Source: Mycobacterium sp. NBC_00419 (lineage in GTDB: Bacteria > Actinomycetota > Actinomycetes > Mycobacteriales > Mycobacteriaceae). From it: a stretch of DNA of 64,000 nucleotides. This document shows, in pieces, positions 16,820 through 26,272 of the stretch. The stretch spans positions 3,720,001 through 3,784,000 of the forward strand of contig NZ_CP107931.1 of the NCBI RefSeq assembly GCF_036023875.1. The letters are read 5' to 3'. How positions within the stretch are numbered: position 1 is the stretch's first letter; each line of letters begins with the position of its first letter. The notes under the pieces are model-generated. The model searched no databases. It saw nothing but the letters and a program-made list of their open reading frames with translations, and was not told where the DNA came from. The position numbers and the translations under genes are program-made.

Positions 16820-17793
16820 GTACCGCCGTCAGCTACTCACCCCATGACCTCGACCGTGGTGCGAGATTCTTCATCGCTGGGCACTGTGGGCTCGTGGGCT
16901 CCGCGATGGTTCGAAAGCTCCGCACGGAGGGCTTCGACAACGTCATCGGCAAGCGGTCGGCGGAGCTTGACCTGCGAAACCGCGACGCCGTCTTCGAGTT
17001 CTTTGCCGACTGCCAACCGCGGTACGTCGTGCTCGCTGCTGCAAAAGTCGGTGGAATCCTCTCCAACAGAACCTATCCCGTTGACTATCTCAGCGACAAC
17101 GTACGCATACAAGTCAACGTCATCGACGCTGCGTTGAAGGTCGGTGTGGAGCGGCTGCTGTTTCTGGGTTCGTCGTGTATATATCCGAAGTTCGCCGAAC
17201 AGCCGATTCGTGAGGAGGCACTACTCACCGGTGCTCTCGAGTCGACCAATGATGCGTTCGCGATAGCGAAGATCGCAGGCATACTCAACGTAGATGCGGT
17301 GCGGCGGCAATACGGGCTCCCGTGGCTTTCGGCCATGCCGGCAAGTCTTTACGGCCCCAATGACAACTTCTCACCGGACAGCTCCCATATGCTGCCAGCG
17401 CTCATCCGGCGTTACGACGAAGCGCGTGCATCGGGAACAGCATCGGTGACCAACTGGGGTACTGGGACTCCGCGACGCGAGTTTCTTCATGTCGACGATC
17501 TGGCCGACGCCTGCTTGTACCTGCTCGAGCGTTACGACGCACCCGGGCACGTCAATGTGGGAACTGGAACCGACGAAACAATTCGGGAGATTGCAGATAC
17601 GGTCGCATCCGTCGTCGGCTACACCGGCGAGACTGATTGGGACACAACCAAGCCCGACGGGACACCCCGAAAGCTACTGGACGTCTCAAGACTGAAGAAT
17701 GCTGGCTGGGTGTCCAACATCGGGTTGCGCGAAGGACTTGAGCGGACCGTCGCCTGGTACCGAGCCAATGTTGGTAGCTTACGTGGTGCCTAG
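16816..17793 (+). CDS. fcl: GDP-L-fucose synthase-like protein with altered catalytic tyrosine
   Basis: A 325-residue WcaG/Fcl homologue. The cofactor loop is [13 protein letters not shown] (19-31). Epimerase residues equivalent to E. coli Cys109 and His179 are kept (C121 in GSSCIYPK, H191 in SSHMLPAL). However, the SDR tyrosine equivalent to Tyr136 is phenylalanine: F148 in NDAFAIAK with K152 kept (codon TTC at 17257-17259). The normal family motif is PYAIAK. The start is the TTG at 16816, overlapping the gmd stop. It may have lost or changed the final reduction step. It converges on the glycosyltransferase at 17817. Confidence 0.9.
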   Translation: MSTAVSYSPHDLDRGARFFIAGHCGLVGSAMVRKLRTEGFDNVIGKRSAELDLRNRDAVFEFFADCQPRYVVLAAAKVGGILSNRTYPVDYLSDNVRIQVNVIDAALKVGVERLLFLGSSCIYPKFAEQPIREEALLTGALESTNDAFAIAKIAGILNVDAVRRQYGLPWLSAMPASLYGPNDNFSPDSSHMLPALIRRYDEARASGTASVTNWGTGTPRREFLHVDDLADACLYLLERYDAPGHVNVGTGTDETIREIADTVASVVGYTGETDWDTTKPDGTPRKLLDVSRLKNAGWVSNIGLREGLERTVAWYRANVGSLRGA

Positions 17794-17816
17794 CGCATCG
17801 ACCTGGGACCGGATCA

Positions 17817-19163
17817 TCATGGCGTTTCCCTGCCCGCGGCGACGGAGTCGATCAGAGCTGTCCAGTTCTCGATAGCGATTCGCTCATCCAAGACTCGTTC
17901 TCGATGACGCCGGCCATTCAACCCATACCGCCCAGCGGTTTCGGGGTCGGCAGCCATCGACAACACAGCGTCAAGGAGTTCGGCGGGATCACCGGCATGC
18001 ACAACCACGCCAGCGCCCGCTTCAGCGATTTCCGATGCGGTGATTCCATCCAAGTCGGTGGCGGCGACTACCGGACGGCCGGCGTCGAAGTAGGACGTCA
18101 GCTTGCAGGGCATCGCCATCGCCGAAACTCCGGGTTTTTCGTTGACGAGAAGCACGTCTGCCGCGCCGAGTGCAAGCCGATACTCTGCATCGTCGAGCGG
18201 ATCTACGAACGAAATCCGTGACACTCCAGCAGCGTAGTGTTCCAAGCTGCGCCGTTCCCCGCCGTCCCCGACGAGGATGAAGTGCACTGGTGCACCCCTT
18301 TCGTCCGCGATTCGGGCTGCGTCGACGACATTTTCGAGGGCCTGCTTGGCGCCCATGTTGCCAGTGTGAACGGCAAGCGTCATGTCATTCGGCCAGCCGA
18401 GCGCAGCTTTCGCCGAAGATGCGTCGACCTCTTCCGACGGCCGGAGATGGGTCCAGTTGCGCAGCACGACAATGCGTGACGGCGAGACCCCAAGCTCACG
18501 TACCAGGAAGTCGGCGAACCGTTGGTGGAGTACGACAACCCGATCCGCTGCGCGGAGCGTATGGGCTTCGACCCGGCCGGTCACAACCCGAACGAGTTCG
18601 CCGCCTTCCCCCGTCTCGGCCAAACCCAACGAGTAGATATCTTGCACCCACACGATCAAGCGCGGCCGCCGAGGTGTCAATCGAAGACGCAGAACAGTCA
18701 ATGCAGTGGCGAACAGAGGGGGGGATAGCGCAATGACTACCCGGGGGCCGGACCATCTGGAGAGAACCAACCGCACGCCGAAACTCAACTCCGACAGCAG
18801 ACGTCGAAGACCACGTGGCGGTTGCGGCACATAGTGGAGCCTGCGTAGAACCGAAACCCCGTCAAGCTGCTCGGCGCTCGTCCACTGACCGTATCCCTCG
18901 TGAATCGACCATTCGGGATAGTGCGGATGTGCCACGTGAGCTTCGACCGCGTACCCGGCTGCTGTCAGACCGGCGGCCAACGCTCCGGTGTAAGAGGCAA
19001 TACCCGTTGGTTCAGGGGGGTAGTTGAGACTGAGGATGCAGACGTCCGGGCGTTGATCAGTCGCATTCGCCGAGGCTCCGGATCTTGGCGACGTGCCTTG
19101 ACGCGCGTCTGCTCGTTGCCGCCCAATAGGATTGGCTCGCTCCCGGCTTGTAGAGTGCGGCAT
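17817..19163 (-). CDS. WcaI-like GT4 glycosyltransferase
   Basis: A 448-residue GT-B protein resembling colanic-acid WcaI. After a basic, disordered N-terminus of about 45 residues it has CILSLNYPPEPTGIASYTGA, then VWVQDIYSLGLAETG, LAVHTGNMGAKQALENVV, FILVGDGGERR and KPGVSAMAMPCKLTSYFDAG, which are hallmarks of that subgroup. WcaI acts with fucose- and colanic-type repeat units, which fits the adjacent gmd/fcl pair. The ATG at 19161-19163 has GGGGGG seven bases upstream; a TTG five codons earlier is less likely. Confidence 0.88.
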   Translation of the reverse strand: MPHSTSRERANPIGRQRADARQGTSPRSGASANATDQRPDVCILSLNYPPEPTGIASYTGALAAGLTAAGYAVEAHVAHPHYPEWSIHEGYGQWTSAEQLDGVSVLRRLHYVPQPPRGLRRLLSELSFGVRLVLSRWSGPRVVIALSPPLFATALTVLRLRLTPRRPRLIVWVQDIYSLGLAETGEGGELVRVVTGRVEAHTLRAADRVVVLHQRFADFLVRELGVSPSRIVVLRNWTHLRPSEEVDASSAKAALGWPNDMTLAVHTGNMGAKQALENVVDAARIADERGAPVHFILVGDGGERRSLEHYAAGVSRISFVDPLDDAEYRLALGAADVLLVNEKPGVSAMAMPCKLTSYFDAGRPVVAATDLDGITASEIAEAGAGVVVHAGDPAELLDAVLSMAADPETAGRYGLNGRRHRERVLDERIAIENWTALIDSVAAGRETP

Positions 19164-19278
19164 CACTGATCCCCCCAAACCCCGTTCAACAATGCCCAGC
19201 TTTGAGTCAGCCTACCCATTCGGACACCGCTCTGACCCGGAGATCGGGAGGAAATGATCAGGCGCCTCAAGCTCATCG

Positions 19279-20748
19279 TTAGCCGCTCCTGGTGAGGAGC
19301 GCCCGCACTGTCGTTCGCGGTAGGAGCCCGAACCATGCTGCGGCCCCTGCGACTAGCAGCCAGATGAGGATGACCCCTACCTTGGCCAGGAGATCACCTA
19401 TACCGGTGAGTGAGCCAACGCCAAATGAGAATGCGAGGAACCCCACTGCCAGGACCACAGGCCGCCACGGCACCGCGGACCCGGGGATCGACCGCGCAAC
19501 GAGGACTGCGTAGGCCACATTGCCGGCGAGTCGAGGAACTATCACCGCGACCAGTGCGACCGCGAGGCTGTGACTGATCGCAAAACCGATGCAACCGGAC
19601 ACGATCCCGCCCAGGGTGATGAGAAGACCGGCGAGAACTTTGGGCGCCATCCTCATCGTGACATCGATGATTTGTCCATCCATGCGGATGAGCGCGACCT
19701 GCAGGCCACATACGACGAGCAGGGCGTTGATCGTCGTCCCTAAGTACTGATCAGCGCCGACCCACAGGGTGACAAAAGCCCCGTTGAAGGCCAGGACGGT
19801 TCCACTGCCCAACACGGCAACTGCGATGACCAGATGGCGGACCGATCTCGCCAGTTCGGCAGCCGCATCGACTTCCGATCCGCCGAGCTGGGAGCCCAGC
19901 GTGGGCATGAAGCCGCTCGCCGTCACAAGCGCAATCGAGAGGATGAACTGCATGAGAAGGCTGGTGAAGGTGTACTGGGTGACGGCCACCGCCCCCACCA
20001 TGACGCTCATAACAATGAGTTCGCTTGAGAACAGCAGCTTTTCCACGACGGTGTTACCGAGAGTCCATGTGCTGTAGTTAAAGACACGGCGCAAGTCCGG
20101 CCGGGTAGGTCGCGAAATGCCCCACCATCGGACCGAGCGCCTGGCGACCAACAGGGTGAGCGCAGCGTTGACGATCGACGCGATGAGGACGATCACTGCC
20201 AGTGACCATAGGGGCCAGTCTGAGAAAGCCGCGAGGATCATCGCCGCATTGCTTGCGACAAAGGCCGCAGTCGTAATGAGCATCGACTTGTAGCCCTGGT
20301 TTATACCGGTTAGCACGGAATCCGGTATGGACAGGAGGCCGGCCAGCACGGTGTTACCGGCCAGCACCGCCGCGGCTGAGTACGCGGCTGATCGCGCGTC
20401 GTCCGGTATCCCCTTGATCAGTAGTGGTATCGCGACTGTGACCCCGGCTGCGACCAGGGCCGCCGCCGGAAGCCAACGGAACCAGACGATTATGGCGGCT
20501 CCGACATCACGACGTTTGTCTTCGTCGGGGTGCGCAGTTCTACTGGCCACGATCCATTTCAGTGCTTGGGACGCTCGCCCGTCCGCAACGGTGGCGAAGT
20601 CGAGGTAACGCTGCAGCGATTTCCAGACACCGAACATCAGGGGTCCGAGTGCACTGAGTAGAAGCGGACTGACGATGAAACTTGCTGCCGCAGTGACGAC
20701 ATAGTTCAGGTAGTAGGTGATGATGTTGCGACGCGTTCCGGAGTCCAT
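19279..20748 (-). CDS. Wzx-type polysaccharide flippase
   Basis: A 489-residue protein with about 12-14 TM helices. It begins RRNIITYYLNYVVTAAASFIVSP, the usual opening of the polysaccharide-transport (Wzx/MurJ-like) family, followed by LLLSALGPLMFGVWKSLQRY. It should turn the lipid-linked repeat unit across the plasma membrane. It is the only flippase gene in the locus. AAAGAG precedes the ATG. The downstream neighbour is the WcaI-like gene and the upstream one is a GT4 gene, all on the minus strand. Confidence 0.9.
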   Translation of the reverse strand: MDSGTRRNIITYYLNYVVTAAASFIVSPLLLSALGPLMFGVWKSLQRYLDFATVADGRASQALKWIVASRTAHPDEDKRRDVGAAIIVWFRWLPAAALVAAGVTVAIPLLIKGIPDDARSAAYSAAAVLAGNTVLAGLLSIPDSVLTGINQGYKSMLITTAAFVASNAAMILAAFSDWPLWSLAVIVLIASIVNAALTLLVARRSVRWWGISRPTRPDLRRVFNYSTWTLGNTVVEKLLFSSELIVMSVMVGAVAVTQYTFTSLLMQFILSIALVTASGFMPTLGSQLGGSEVDAAAELARSVRHLVIAVAVLGSGTVLAFNGAFVTLWVGADQYLGTTINALLVVCGLQVALIRMDGQIIDVTMRMAPKVLAGLLITLGGIVSGCIGFAISHSLAVALVAVIVPRLAGNVAYAVLVARSIPGSAVPWRPVVLAVGFLAFSFGVGSLTGIGDLLAKVGVILIWLLVAGAAAWFGLLPRTTVRALLTRSG

Positions 20749-20836
20749 TACTGGGGTCTCTTTCTGACTCTGTCAGTCACTCTTCCGAGCATTGCCGCCC
20801 GAGGCTGGCTCGGGGGCGACAATCGGCTGGACAGTG

Positions 20837-21970
20837 TCATGGGCGACGCAGCCTGCGGTGGGATTGGCGTGTCTGGTTGTTCGAAGCCGTCGCGCGGCCG
20901 ATGACTTCGGCGAACGTCTCAAGATAGGCAGCGGCAACTCTGCTGGGCGTCATCGTGGCCAGTACGGCCCGGGGATGGGCGTAGATTTCCTCTTCTGCGG
21001 CAAGCCCGTTCGTCCAGGCTCTAGCGATGACGGCGGCCGATTCCTCTGAGGGGGAGTCCAGGCGTGCGTAATAGGGGTAGTCGTCGCCGAGCAGCGCTCG
21101 ATGCTGCGGAATGTCGGACACTACTGCGGGAAGGCCTGCGGATACGGCCTCCATAACGACGTTGGGCATGCCCTCGTTCCGGCTGAAGGACAACAGCACA
21201 CGCGCGCGGAACATCAGAGCGCGAACATCTCTGCGGAATCCCAGTAATTCGACTTGGTTCGCGAATCCGGTCTCGTCAGCGATCCGCATCACTTCGGCGG
21301 ATAAGGGACCCTTTCCTGCGACGAGGAGCCTGGCCTCTGGGTGCGAGGCAGCGAACTCCGCGAATGCCGCGGTCATTGCGCCGATGTTCTTCTCGGTGTC
21401 CAGGCGGCCGACGTATAGGCACTCGACCGAGGTCATCCGGTCTGCCCGGGGTCCGCGAGGCACAGCGTTGTCGATCACCATGTTGGGTATCATCCGCACT
21501 GGTGAATATGGCGCAAACGAGTCCCAGAGCTGTTTTCCAGCTTGCGAATTCGCGATGACCATGGCAGCTGAGCGCCGCCCGAAACTCTTTCTGAGATTGA
21601 AGTAGACACGTTCGTCGGGATGTGGTCCGGAAGCCCGTTCGGTGATGATCCAAGGCACTCCACGCACTATGCGGGTCGCCGCGTACGACCAGATGTCGGC
21701 GGGGTGGAGCCAAGAGATGAGGAGATCGGGGCGTACCCGACGCAGCGTTCTCACCACGAAGGCGAGTGCCATTGGGTTGGCGAAGTTGCTGATTTCGGTG
21801 CGATGTACGTGCAGCCGGGACAGGTCGAGGTCGCTGTCGTGTTCTCCTGGGCCTAGCAGGATGAGGTGGACCTCGACACCTGGACTGTGCTGTATGGCGT
21901 TGATCAGTGCGATGCACTGGCGTTGTGCACCACCGTCGCCCAGGCTTGCGATGAAGAAGCAGACTCGCAT
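20837..21970 (-). CDS. GT4 glycosyltransferase, paralogue of 25002
   Basis: A 377-residue GT-B enzyme starting RVCFFIASLGDGGAQRQCIA, with donor-site features CLYVGRLDTEKNIGAM, LLVAGKGPLSAEV and FSRNEGMPNVVMEAVSAG. It is close to the 358-residue protein at 25002; both share ISWL-x2-ADIWSY-x-ATR-x-VRGVPWI and SAGLPAVVSDIPQHRALLGD-like stretches. The C-terminus is basic. The two paralogues flank the uronic-acid genes and the LbH acyltransferase gene, which suggests duplication within the locus. ATG preceded by GAAGG. Confidence 0.9.
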   Translation of the reverse strand: MRVCFFIASLGDGGAQRQCIALINAIQHSPGVEVHLILLGPGEHDSDLDLSRLHVHRTEISNFANPMALAFVVRTLRRVRPDLLISWLHPADIWSYAATRIVRGVPWIITERASGPHPDERVYFNLRKSFGRRSAAMVIANSQAGKQLWDSFAPYSPVRMIPNMVIDNAVPRGPRADRMTSVECLYVGRLDTEKNIGAMTAAFAEFAASHPEARLLVAGKGPLSAEVMRIADETGFANQVELLGFRRDVRALMFRARVLLSFSRNEGMPNVVMEAVSAGLPAVVSDIPQHRALLGDDYPYYARLDSPSEESAAVIARAWTNGLAAEEEIYAHPRAVLATMTPSRVAAAYLETFAEVIGRATASNNQTRQSHRRLRRP

Positions 21971-22093
21971 CGCTAACCTTCGCGGTCGTGGTGTCCGGCG
22001 GGTGCCATCGCACCGTGTGACTCCCGGTGTTCAACCCGTTGCGGCGCCCTGTTCTTCGCCCGCCGAAGGGAATGGACCTTTGGAAACGCTGAC

Positions 22094-23023
22094 TCAGTCG
22101 GTTTCATTGCGGGCCCAGTCGACCGTGCGGCGCAAGCCGTCCTCGAAGGCGACCAGAGGGCGATAGCCCAGAATGCGCTCGGCTTTACTGATGTCGGCCT
22201 GGGAATCTCGCACATCGCCTGCACGGGGTGGGCCGTATGTCGCAGCGGGCAGTGGTCCCACAATGTCGCCTAGTGCCGACCAGGCCTGATTGAGCGACAC
22301 CCGGCCACCGATAGCAACATTGATCACCTCACCCGCTGCCGTCGGCGCATCGACCGCCCGGATTACCCCGTCTACGACGTTGTCGACGTAAGTGAAGTCC
22401 CGCGTCTGTTCACCGTCGCCGTGGATTGTTGGTGCTGTTCCTGCCAAGGCAGCCTTGATGAACAGGGAGAGTACGCCGGAGTACGGCGATGAGGGGTGCT
22501 GGCGAGGCCCAAACACGTTGAAGTAGCGGATCGAGACAGTTTCAAGACCGTAGAGCTGCGTGAAGAACTGGCAGTAGACCTCGCCAACGTGTTTCTGCAA
22601 TGCGTACGGAGAACGCGGGTTGGCCGGCATGTCTTCAACTTTGGGAAGTACCGCGGTGTCCCCGTAGGCCGACGACGACGCCGCGTACACGACGCGCCTT
22701 ACTCCTTCATCTCGTGCCGCGATCAGCACGTTGAAAGTGCCATCGATGTTAGCCTCGTGAGAGGGGCGGGGTGCTGCGATCGATCGCGGCACTGAGGGGA
22801 TGGCGGCTTGGTGAAGCACAATTTCGCAACCAGATACCACGGCAGCGGCGATCGCTGGGTCTCTCAGATCGCCCTCGATGAACTCGGCCCCGGCAGGAAC
22901 GTTCTCGAGCAGGCCGCTCGACAGGTTGTCAACCACACGTACGCGATGTCCGCGAGCGAGAAGGGCTCCAGACAGATGCGAGCCGATGAAACCTGCGCCC
23001 CCGGTAACCAAAAACATGGCCAT
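22094..23023 (-). CDS. UDP-N-acetylglucosamine 4-epimerase-like (WbpP/TviC type)
   Basis: A 309-residue extended SDR. NAD loop GGAGFIG (8-14), ASSSAYGDT near 115-123 and YxxxK as Y140-K144 (SPYALQKHVGEVY). LPKVED after YGDT and FNVFGPRQHPSSPYSGV are typical of the WbpP/TviC subgroup, which interconverts UDP-GlcNAc/GalNAc or their uronic acids. Its divergent neighbour at 23057 is the matching dehydrogenase, so UDP-GalNAcA is the likely product. The start ATG has GGGGGG five bases upstream. A plain UDP-glucose 4-epimerase role cannot be ruled out. Confidence 0.85.
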   Translation of the reverse strand: MAMFLVTGGAGFIGSHLSGALLARGHRVRVVDNLSSGLLENVPAGAEFIEGDLRDPAIAAAVVSGCEIVLHQAAIPSVPRSIAAPRPSHEANIDGTFNVLIAARDEGVRRVVYAASSSAYGDTAVLPKVEDMPANPRSPYALQKHVGEVYCQFFTQLYGLETVSIRYFNVFGPRQHPSSPYSGVLSLFIKAALAGTAPTIHGDGEQTRDFTYVDNVVDGVIRAVDAPTAAGEVINVAIGGRVSLNQAWSALGDIVGPLPAATYGPPRAGDVRDSQADISKAERILGYRPLVAFEDGLRRTVDWARNETD

Positions 23024-23056
23024 CCCAACCCCCCTAGCCGATAGGAATCAATTTAC

Positions 23057-24427
23057 ATGTCCGACACTCGTAATTTCGATAGCCCCCGGGCTGCGGATCT
23101 TTACAAACGGCTATCAGACCGTACCGCGCGGACCGCGGTCCTCGGTCTCGGATACGTCGGATTGCCGCTGGCGGTGGAGTTTGGCCACGCAGGTTTCGCC
23201 GTGGTCGGAATTGATGCCGACCGTCAGAAGTGCGAAGCGGTCAATCGCGGTGAATCCTATGTACAAGATGTTCCTTCCTCAGAGGTCGCCGCACTTGTCG
23301 AGGCGGGCAAGCTATGCGCAACAACCACCATCGATTCGAATAGCGATCTAGATACAATCAACATCTGCGTGCCCACCCCTCTTCGCAAGACGAAGGATCC
23401 TGATCTCTCGTACGTCGTTTCGGCGACACAAATGGTCAAGGAATTTCTCCGGCCGGGCATGCTCATCGTTCTCGAGTCCACGACGTACCCGGGTACCACG
23501 GAAGAAGTCGTCCAGAGCATTCTCGAGGAGACGGGGCTGAAGGCCGGGACGGATTTCTTTCTCGCGTTCTCGCCCGAACGCGTCGATCCGGGCAATCAGA
23601 AATGGAATACGAGAAATGTGCCCAAGGTTGTCGGCGGACTTACTCCCGACTGCTCGGCGCTGGCCGCCGCGTTGTACGGCGCATCGATTGAACGCGTAGT
23701 TCAGGTTGGCTCACCACGTGCGGCTGAGATGGTCAAGTTACTGGAAAACACCTTCCGGGCGATCAATATCGGCCTTGTCAACGAGCTTGCGATGATGTGT
23801 GAAAGCATAGGTATCAGCGTGTGGGAGGTCATCGACGCCGCGGCAACCAAGCCATTCGGATTCATGCCGTTTTATCCGGGACCGGGACTTGGCGGGCACT
23901 GCATCCCCATCGATCCTTTCTATCTTTCGTGGAAAGTGAAAGAGGTTGGTTTTGAAGCCCGCTTTATTGAACTTGCCGGCCAAGTCAATGGAGCAATGCC
24001 GCACCACGTCGTGGAGAAGATCGCCGACGCCCTGAACGAGAGTGGCAAGTCAATAAAGGGGGCGAACATCTTCGTGATGGGTGTCGCCTACAAGCGCGAC
24101 GTCAACGACGTACGCGAGTCGCCTGCCCTGGATGTGATGGCGTTGCTACTAAAGAAGGGTGCGCAGGTCACCTATCACGACCCGTTCGTTCCGCATATCG
24201 ACGGGGACCACTGGAAGAGCGGACGGCAGATGGACTCCACGCCGTACACACACGAAGCGGTTGCATCGGCCGACTGCGTCGTGGTGCTCACCGACCACAC
24301 GGACTTCGACTACGTCGGGCTCGTCTCGGAGGCCCGCTTGATCGTGGACACCCGTAATGCCATCCACGTGCCAGCTGCGAACGTTTTCAAGCTTGGCGCT
24401 CCGAACCCACGTCTGTCCGACTTCTGA
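23057..24427 (+). CDS. UDP-N-acetyl-hexosamine 6-dehydrogenase (WbpA/TviB type)
   Basis: A 456-residue nucleotide-sugar dehydrogenase making a UDP-HexNAc uronic acid with two NAD. GxGxxG is at 30-35 (LGLGYVGLP), STTYPGTTEE at 141-150, FSPERVDPGN at 171-180, and the catalytic cysteine is C282 in LGGHCIPIDPFYL. VPTPL-x-KTKDPDLSYV and YKRDVNDVRESPALDVM point to the WbpA/TviB group rather than UDP-glucose dehydrogenase. The start ATG has AGGAA upstream. It is divergent from the epimerase gene with only 33 bases between, so the two must share a compact control region. Confidence 0.92.
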   Translation: MSDTRNFDSPRAADLYKRLSDRTARTAVLGLGYVGLPLAVEFGHAGFAVVGIDADRQKCEAVNRGESYVQDVPSSEVAALVEAGKLCATTTIDSNSDLDTINICVPTPLRKTKDPDLSYVVSATQMVKEFLRPGMLIVLESTTYPGTTEEVVQSILEETGLKAGTDFFLAFSPERVDPGNQKWNTRNVPKVVGGLTPDCSALAAALYGASIERVVQVGSPRAAEMVKLLENTFRAINIGLVNELAMMCESIGISVWEVIDAAATKPFGFMPFYPGPGLGGHCIPIDPFYLSWKVKEVGFEARFIELAGQVNGAMPHHVVEKIADALNESGKSIKGANIFVMGVAYKRDVNDVRESPALDVMALLLKKGAQVTYHDPFVPHIDGDHWKSGRQMDSTPYTHEAVASADCVVVLTDHTDFDYVGLVSEARLIVDTRNAIHVPAANVFKLGAPNPRLSDF

Positions 24428-24462
24428 GCGGGCCCGATTCACGGATTCTGCAAGCCTGCAGT

Positions 24463-24969
24463 TCACGGCCGGCGGGTGCGCCATTCGAACTTCGCCTCAT
24501 TTCGATGCCAATGGGCATCGGTGTCACAAAGGACTTTTGCCGGGCACCCGGCAACGACGGTGTCCGCGGGCACATCTTTGGTTACCACGGAGCCTGAACC
24601 TACTATCGCGCCGGGTCCAATCGTCACGCCGGGAAGAATCATCGAACCAATTCCAATAAATGCTTGATCCCCGATCTCGATAGGCGCACTCCTGAGAAGT
24701 TCCTTCTCGCTAACTCCAAGGCGTCTTTCGGCCACGCGGTCCATGCTGAAATCGTGAGTGAGGAGCTTGACATCGAGGCTGATTACACATCGGTCCCCGA
24801 TGGTGATCCCACCAGATCGGTCCCAATACACGTTAGGGCTTATCCAGAGCGGCAGGCCTCTTACCTTCACTCCGTAAGCCATGAGAATTCTGCGAGCTAG
24901 CCGCCGGTAGAGCTGCTGGTTGAAGCGATCAACAATTGCAGCCAGCGATAGTGCATACTTTGGCCCCAT
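24463..24969 (-). CDS. Left-handed beta-helix (hexapeptide repeat) acyltransferase
   Basis: A 168-residue WcaF/CatB-like protein. Hexapeptide repeats run through ITIGDRCVISLDVKLLTHD, IEIGDQAFIGIGSMILPGV and TIGPGAIVGSGSVVTKD, ending in the usual VVAGCPAKV. The likely catalytic histidine is in LLTHDF. Such enzymes O- or N-acetylate sugars as trimers in the cytoplasm. In this locus it could acetylate an amino sugar (for example a product of the aminotransferase at 13089) or a glycan hydroxyl. GGAGGGA precedes the ATG. It converges on the dehydrogenase gene. Confidence 0.87.
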   Translation of the reverse strand: MGPKYALSLAAIVDRFNQQLYRRLARRILMAYGVKVRGLPLWISPNVYWDRSGGITIGDRCVISLDVKLLTHDFSMDRVAERRLGVSEKELLRSAPIEIGDQAFIGIGSMILPGVTIGPGAIVGSGSVVTKDVPADTVVAGCPAKVLCDTDAHWHRNEAKFEWRTRRP

Positions 24970-25001
24970 ATTGTTTCCCTCCGCAATTAAACTCGTGCAC
25001 G

Positions 25002-26078
25002 CTACCTGCTCGTCCTACCATCGATCACTCGTGTAAAAGCCTTCAGAAATTCTTCGACAACCACATCCGGCGTCATTCCCGAAAGAACGCGCAGAGCATG
25101 GGCATATAGATTAGCGTCCGGAGGAGCAGCCCACGCCTTTGCGATGACCGCGCCAGCTTTCTCTGGGGATGCTTCAAGCGGGACGTAGAACGGGTAGCTG
25201 TCGCCGAGGAGCGCCCTGTGTTGCGGAATATCCGACACAACCGCTGGAAGGCCAGCGGCAACTGCTTCCATAATGACGTTAGGCATGCCCTCATGCTCGC
25301 TCAGGGACAACAGCAGACGCGATTGCGACATCAGCTGTGGAACATCATTTCGGAAACCTAACAATACGGCTCGTCCGCCCACACCCCTGGTGAGCATAGC
25401 TTCGAGGATCGCTGGTTCGTCCGGACCTTGACCTGCCACGACGAGCTGGGCATGCGGGTTCTCGTCGGCGAAGGCAGCAAAAGCCGCAGCCATGGCGCCG
25501 ACATTCTTCGGCGGTGCGAGCCGGCCAACGTACAGGCACTCAATCGAATCCATCCGCCTTGGTGTCGAAGCGGCTGAATCTGGTTGTCGCAGAGGGATGT
25601 TCGAAATTTGCAGTACCGGAACCGAAGGCGCTAGCAACTCCCACATCTCCCTGCCCTGACGTGAGTTCGCGACTATAGCGTCCGCCTTGCGGCCCAAACG
25701 CTTCCGCAGGTTGTAGATGGCCTCATCGGGGTAGGCCGACCCGCGCTCGGTCATGATCCACGGCACTCCTCGAACTACGCGAGTCGCAACGTAGGACCAG
25801 ATGTCGGCGCCCTGGAGCCACGAGATCAGGACATCTGGTCGCACCCGAATGAGGGTTCGGATCACGAAGGCAAGCAACAGCGGATTGCGGAAGCTGGCAA
25901 CGGCAATCCGATGGAGATGGAGTCCCGAGACATCGAGGTCGTGGTCATGTTCCCCGCGACCCGCCAGGATCAAATGGACTTCGACACCACGGATTTTCTG
26001 CAGTTCGTTGAGCAGGGCGATGCATTGCCGCTGGGCTCCGCCATCACCGAGACTCGTGATGAAGAAGCAAACTCGCAC
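25002..26078 (-). CDS. GT4 glycosyltransferase, paralogue of 20837
   Basis: A 358-residue GT-B enzyme, starting GTG as VRVCFFITSLGDGGAQRQC, with GGGGAG upstream. It shares most motifs with the protein at 20837: CLYVGRLAPPKNVGAMAAAF, LVVAGQGPDEP, LSEHEGMPNVIMEAVAAG, AVVSDIPQHRALLGD. It lacks the long C-terminal basic tail of the paralogue. It probably adds a related sugar in the same repeat unit. It lies 32 bases beyond the acyltransferase gene and reads in the same direction. Confidence 0.9.
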   Translation of the reverse strand: MRVCFFITSLGDGGAQRQCIALLNELQKIRGVEVHLILAGRGEHDHDLDVSGLHLHRIAVASFRNPLLLAFVIRTLIRVRPDVLISWLQGADIWSYVATRVVRGVPWIMTERGSAYPDEAIYNLRKRLGRKADAIVANSRQGREMWELLAPSVPVLQISNIPLRQPDSAASTPRRMDSIECLYVGRLAPPKNVGAMAAAFAAFADENPHAQLVVAGQGPDEPAILEAMLTRGVGGRAVLLGFRNDVPQLMSQSRLLLSLSEHEGMPNVIMEAVAAGLPAVVSDIPQHRALLGDSYPFYVPLEASPEKAGAVIAKAWAAPPDANLYAHALRVLSGMTPDVVVEEFLKAFTRVIDGRTSR

Positions 26079-26272
26079 CGGCTGTTCTCCCCACCCGCCA
26101 TGCCATAGGTCCCCGACTGTGCAGTCCAGTGCGCCGCACCCCAGCGCTGACTGTTACAGAATAAATCCAAACTACGCCCCGGACTGGACCAATGTGGAAA
26201 CGGGTTGAGCGTCGCGCTCTTTGAATGTGGAGGCGGTTCCGTGCTAGCCCAGCTCGGCTCTATGTACCCACG

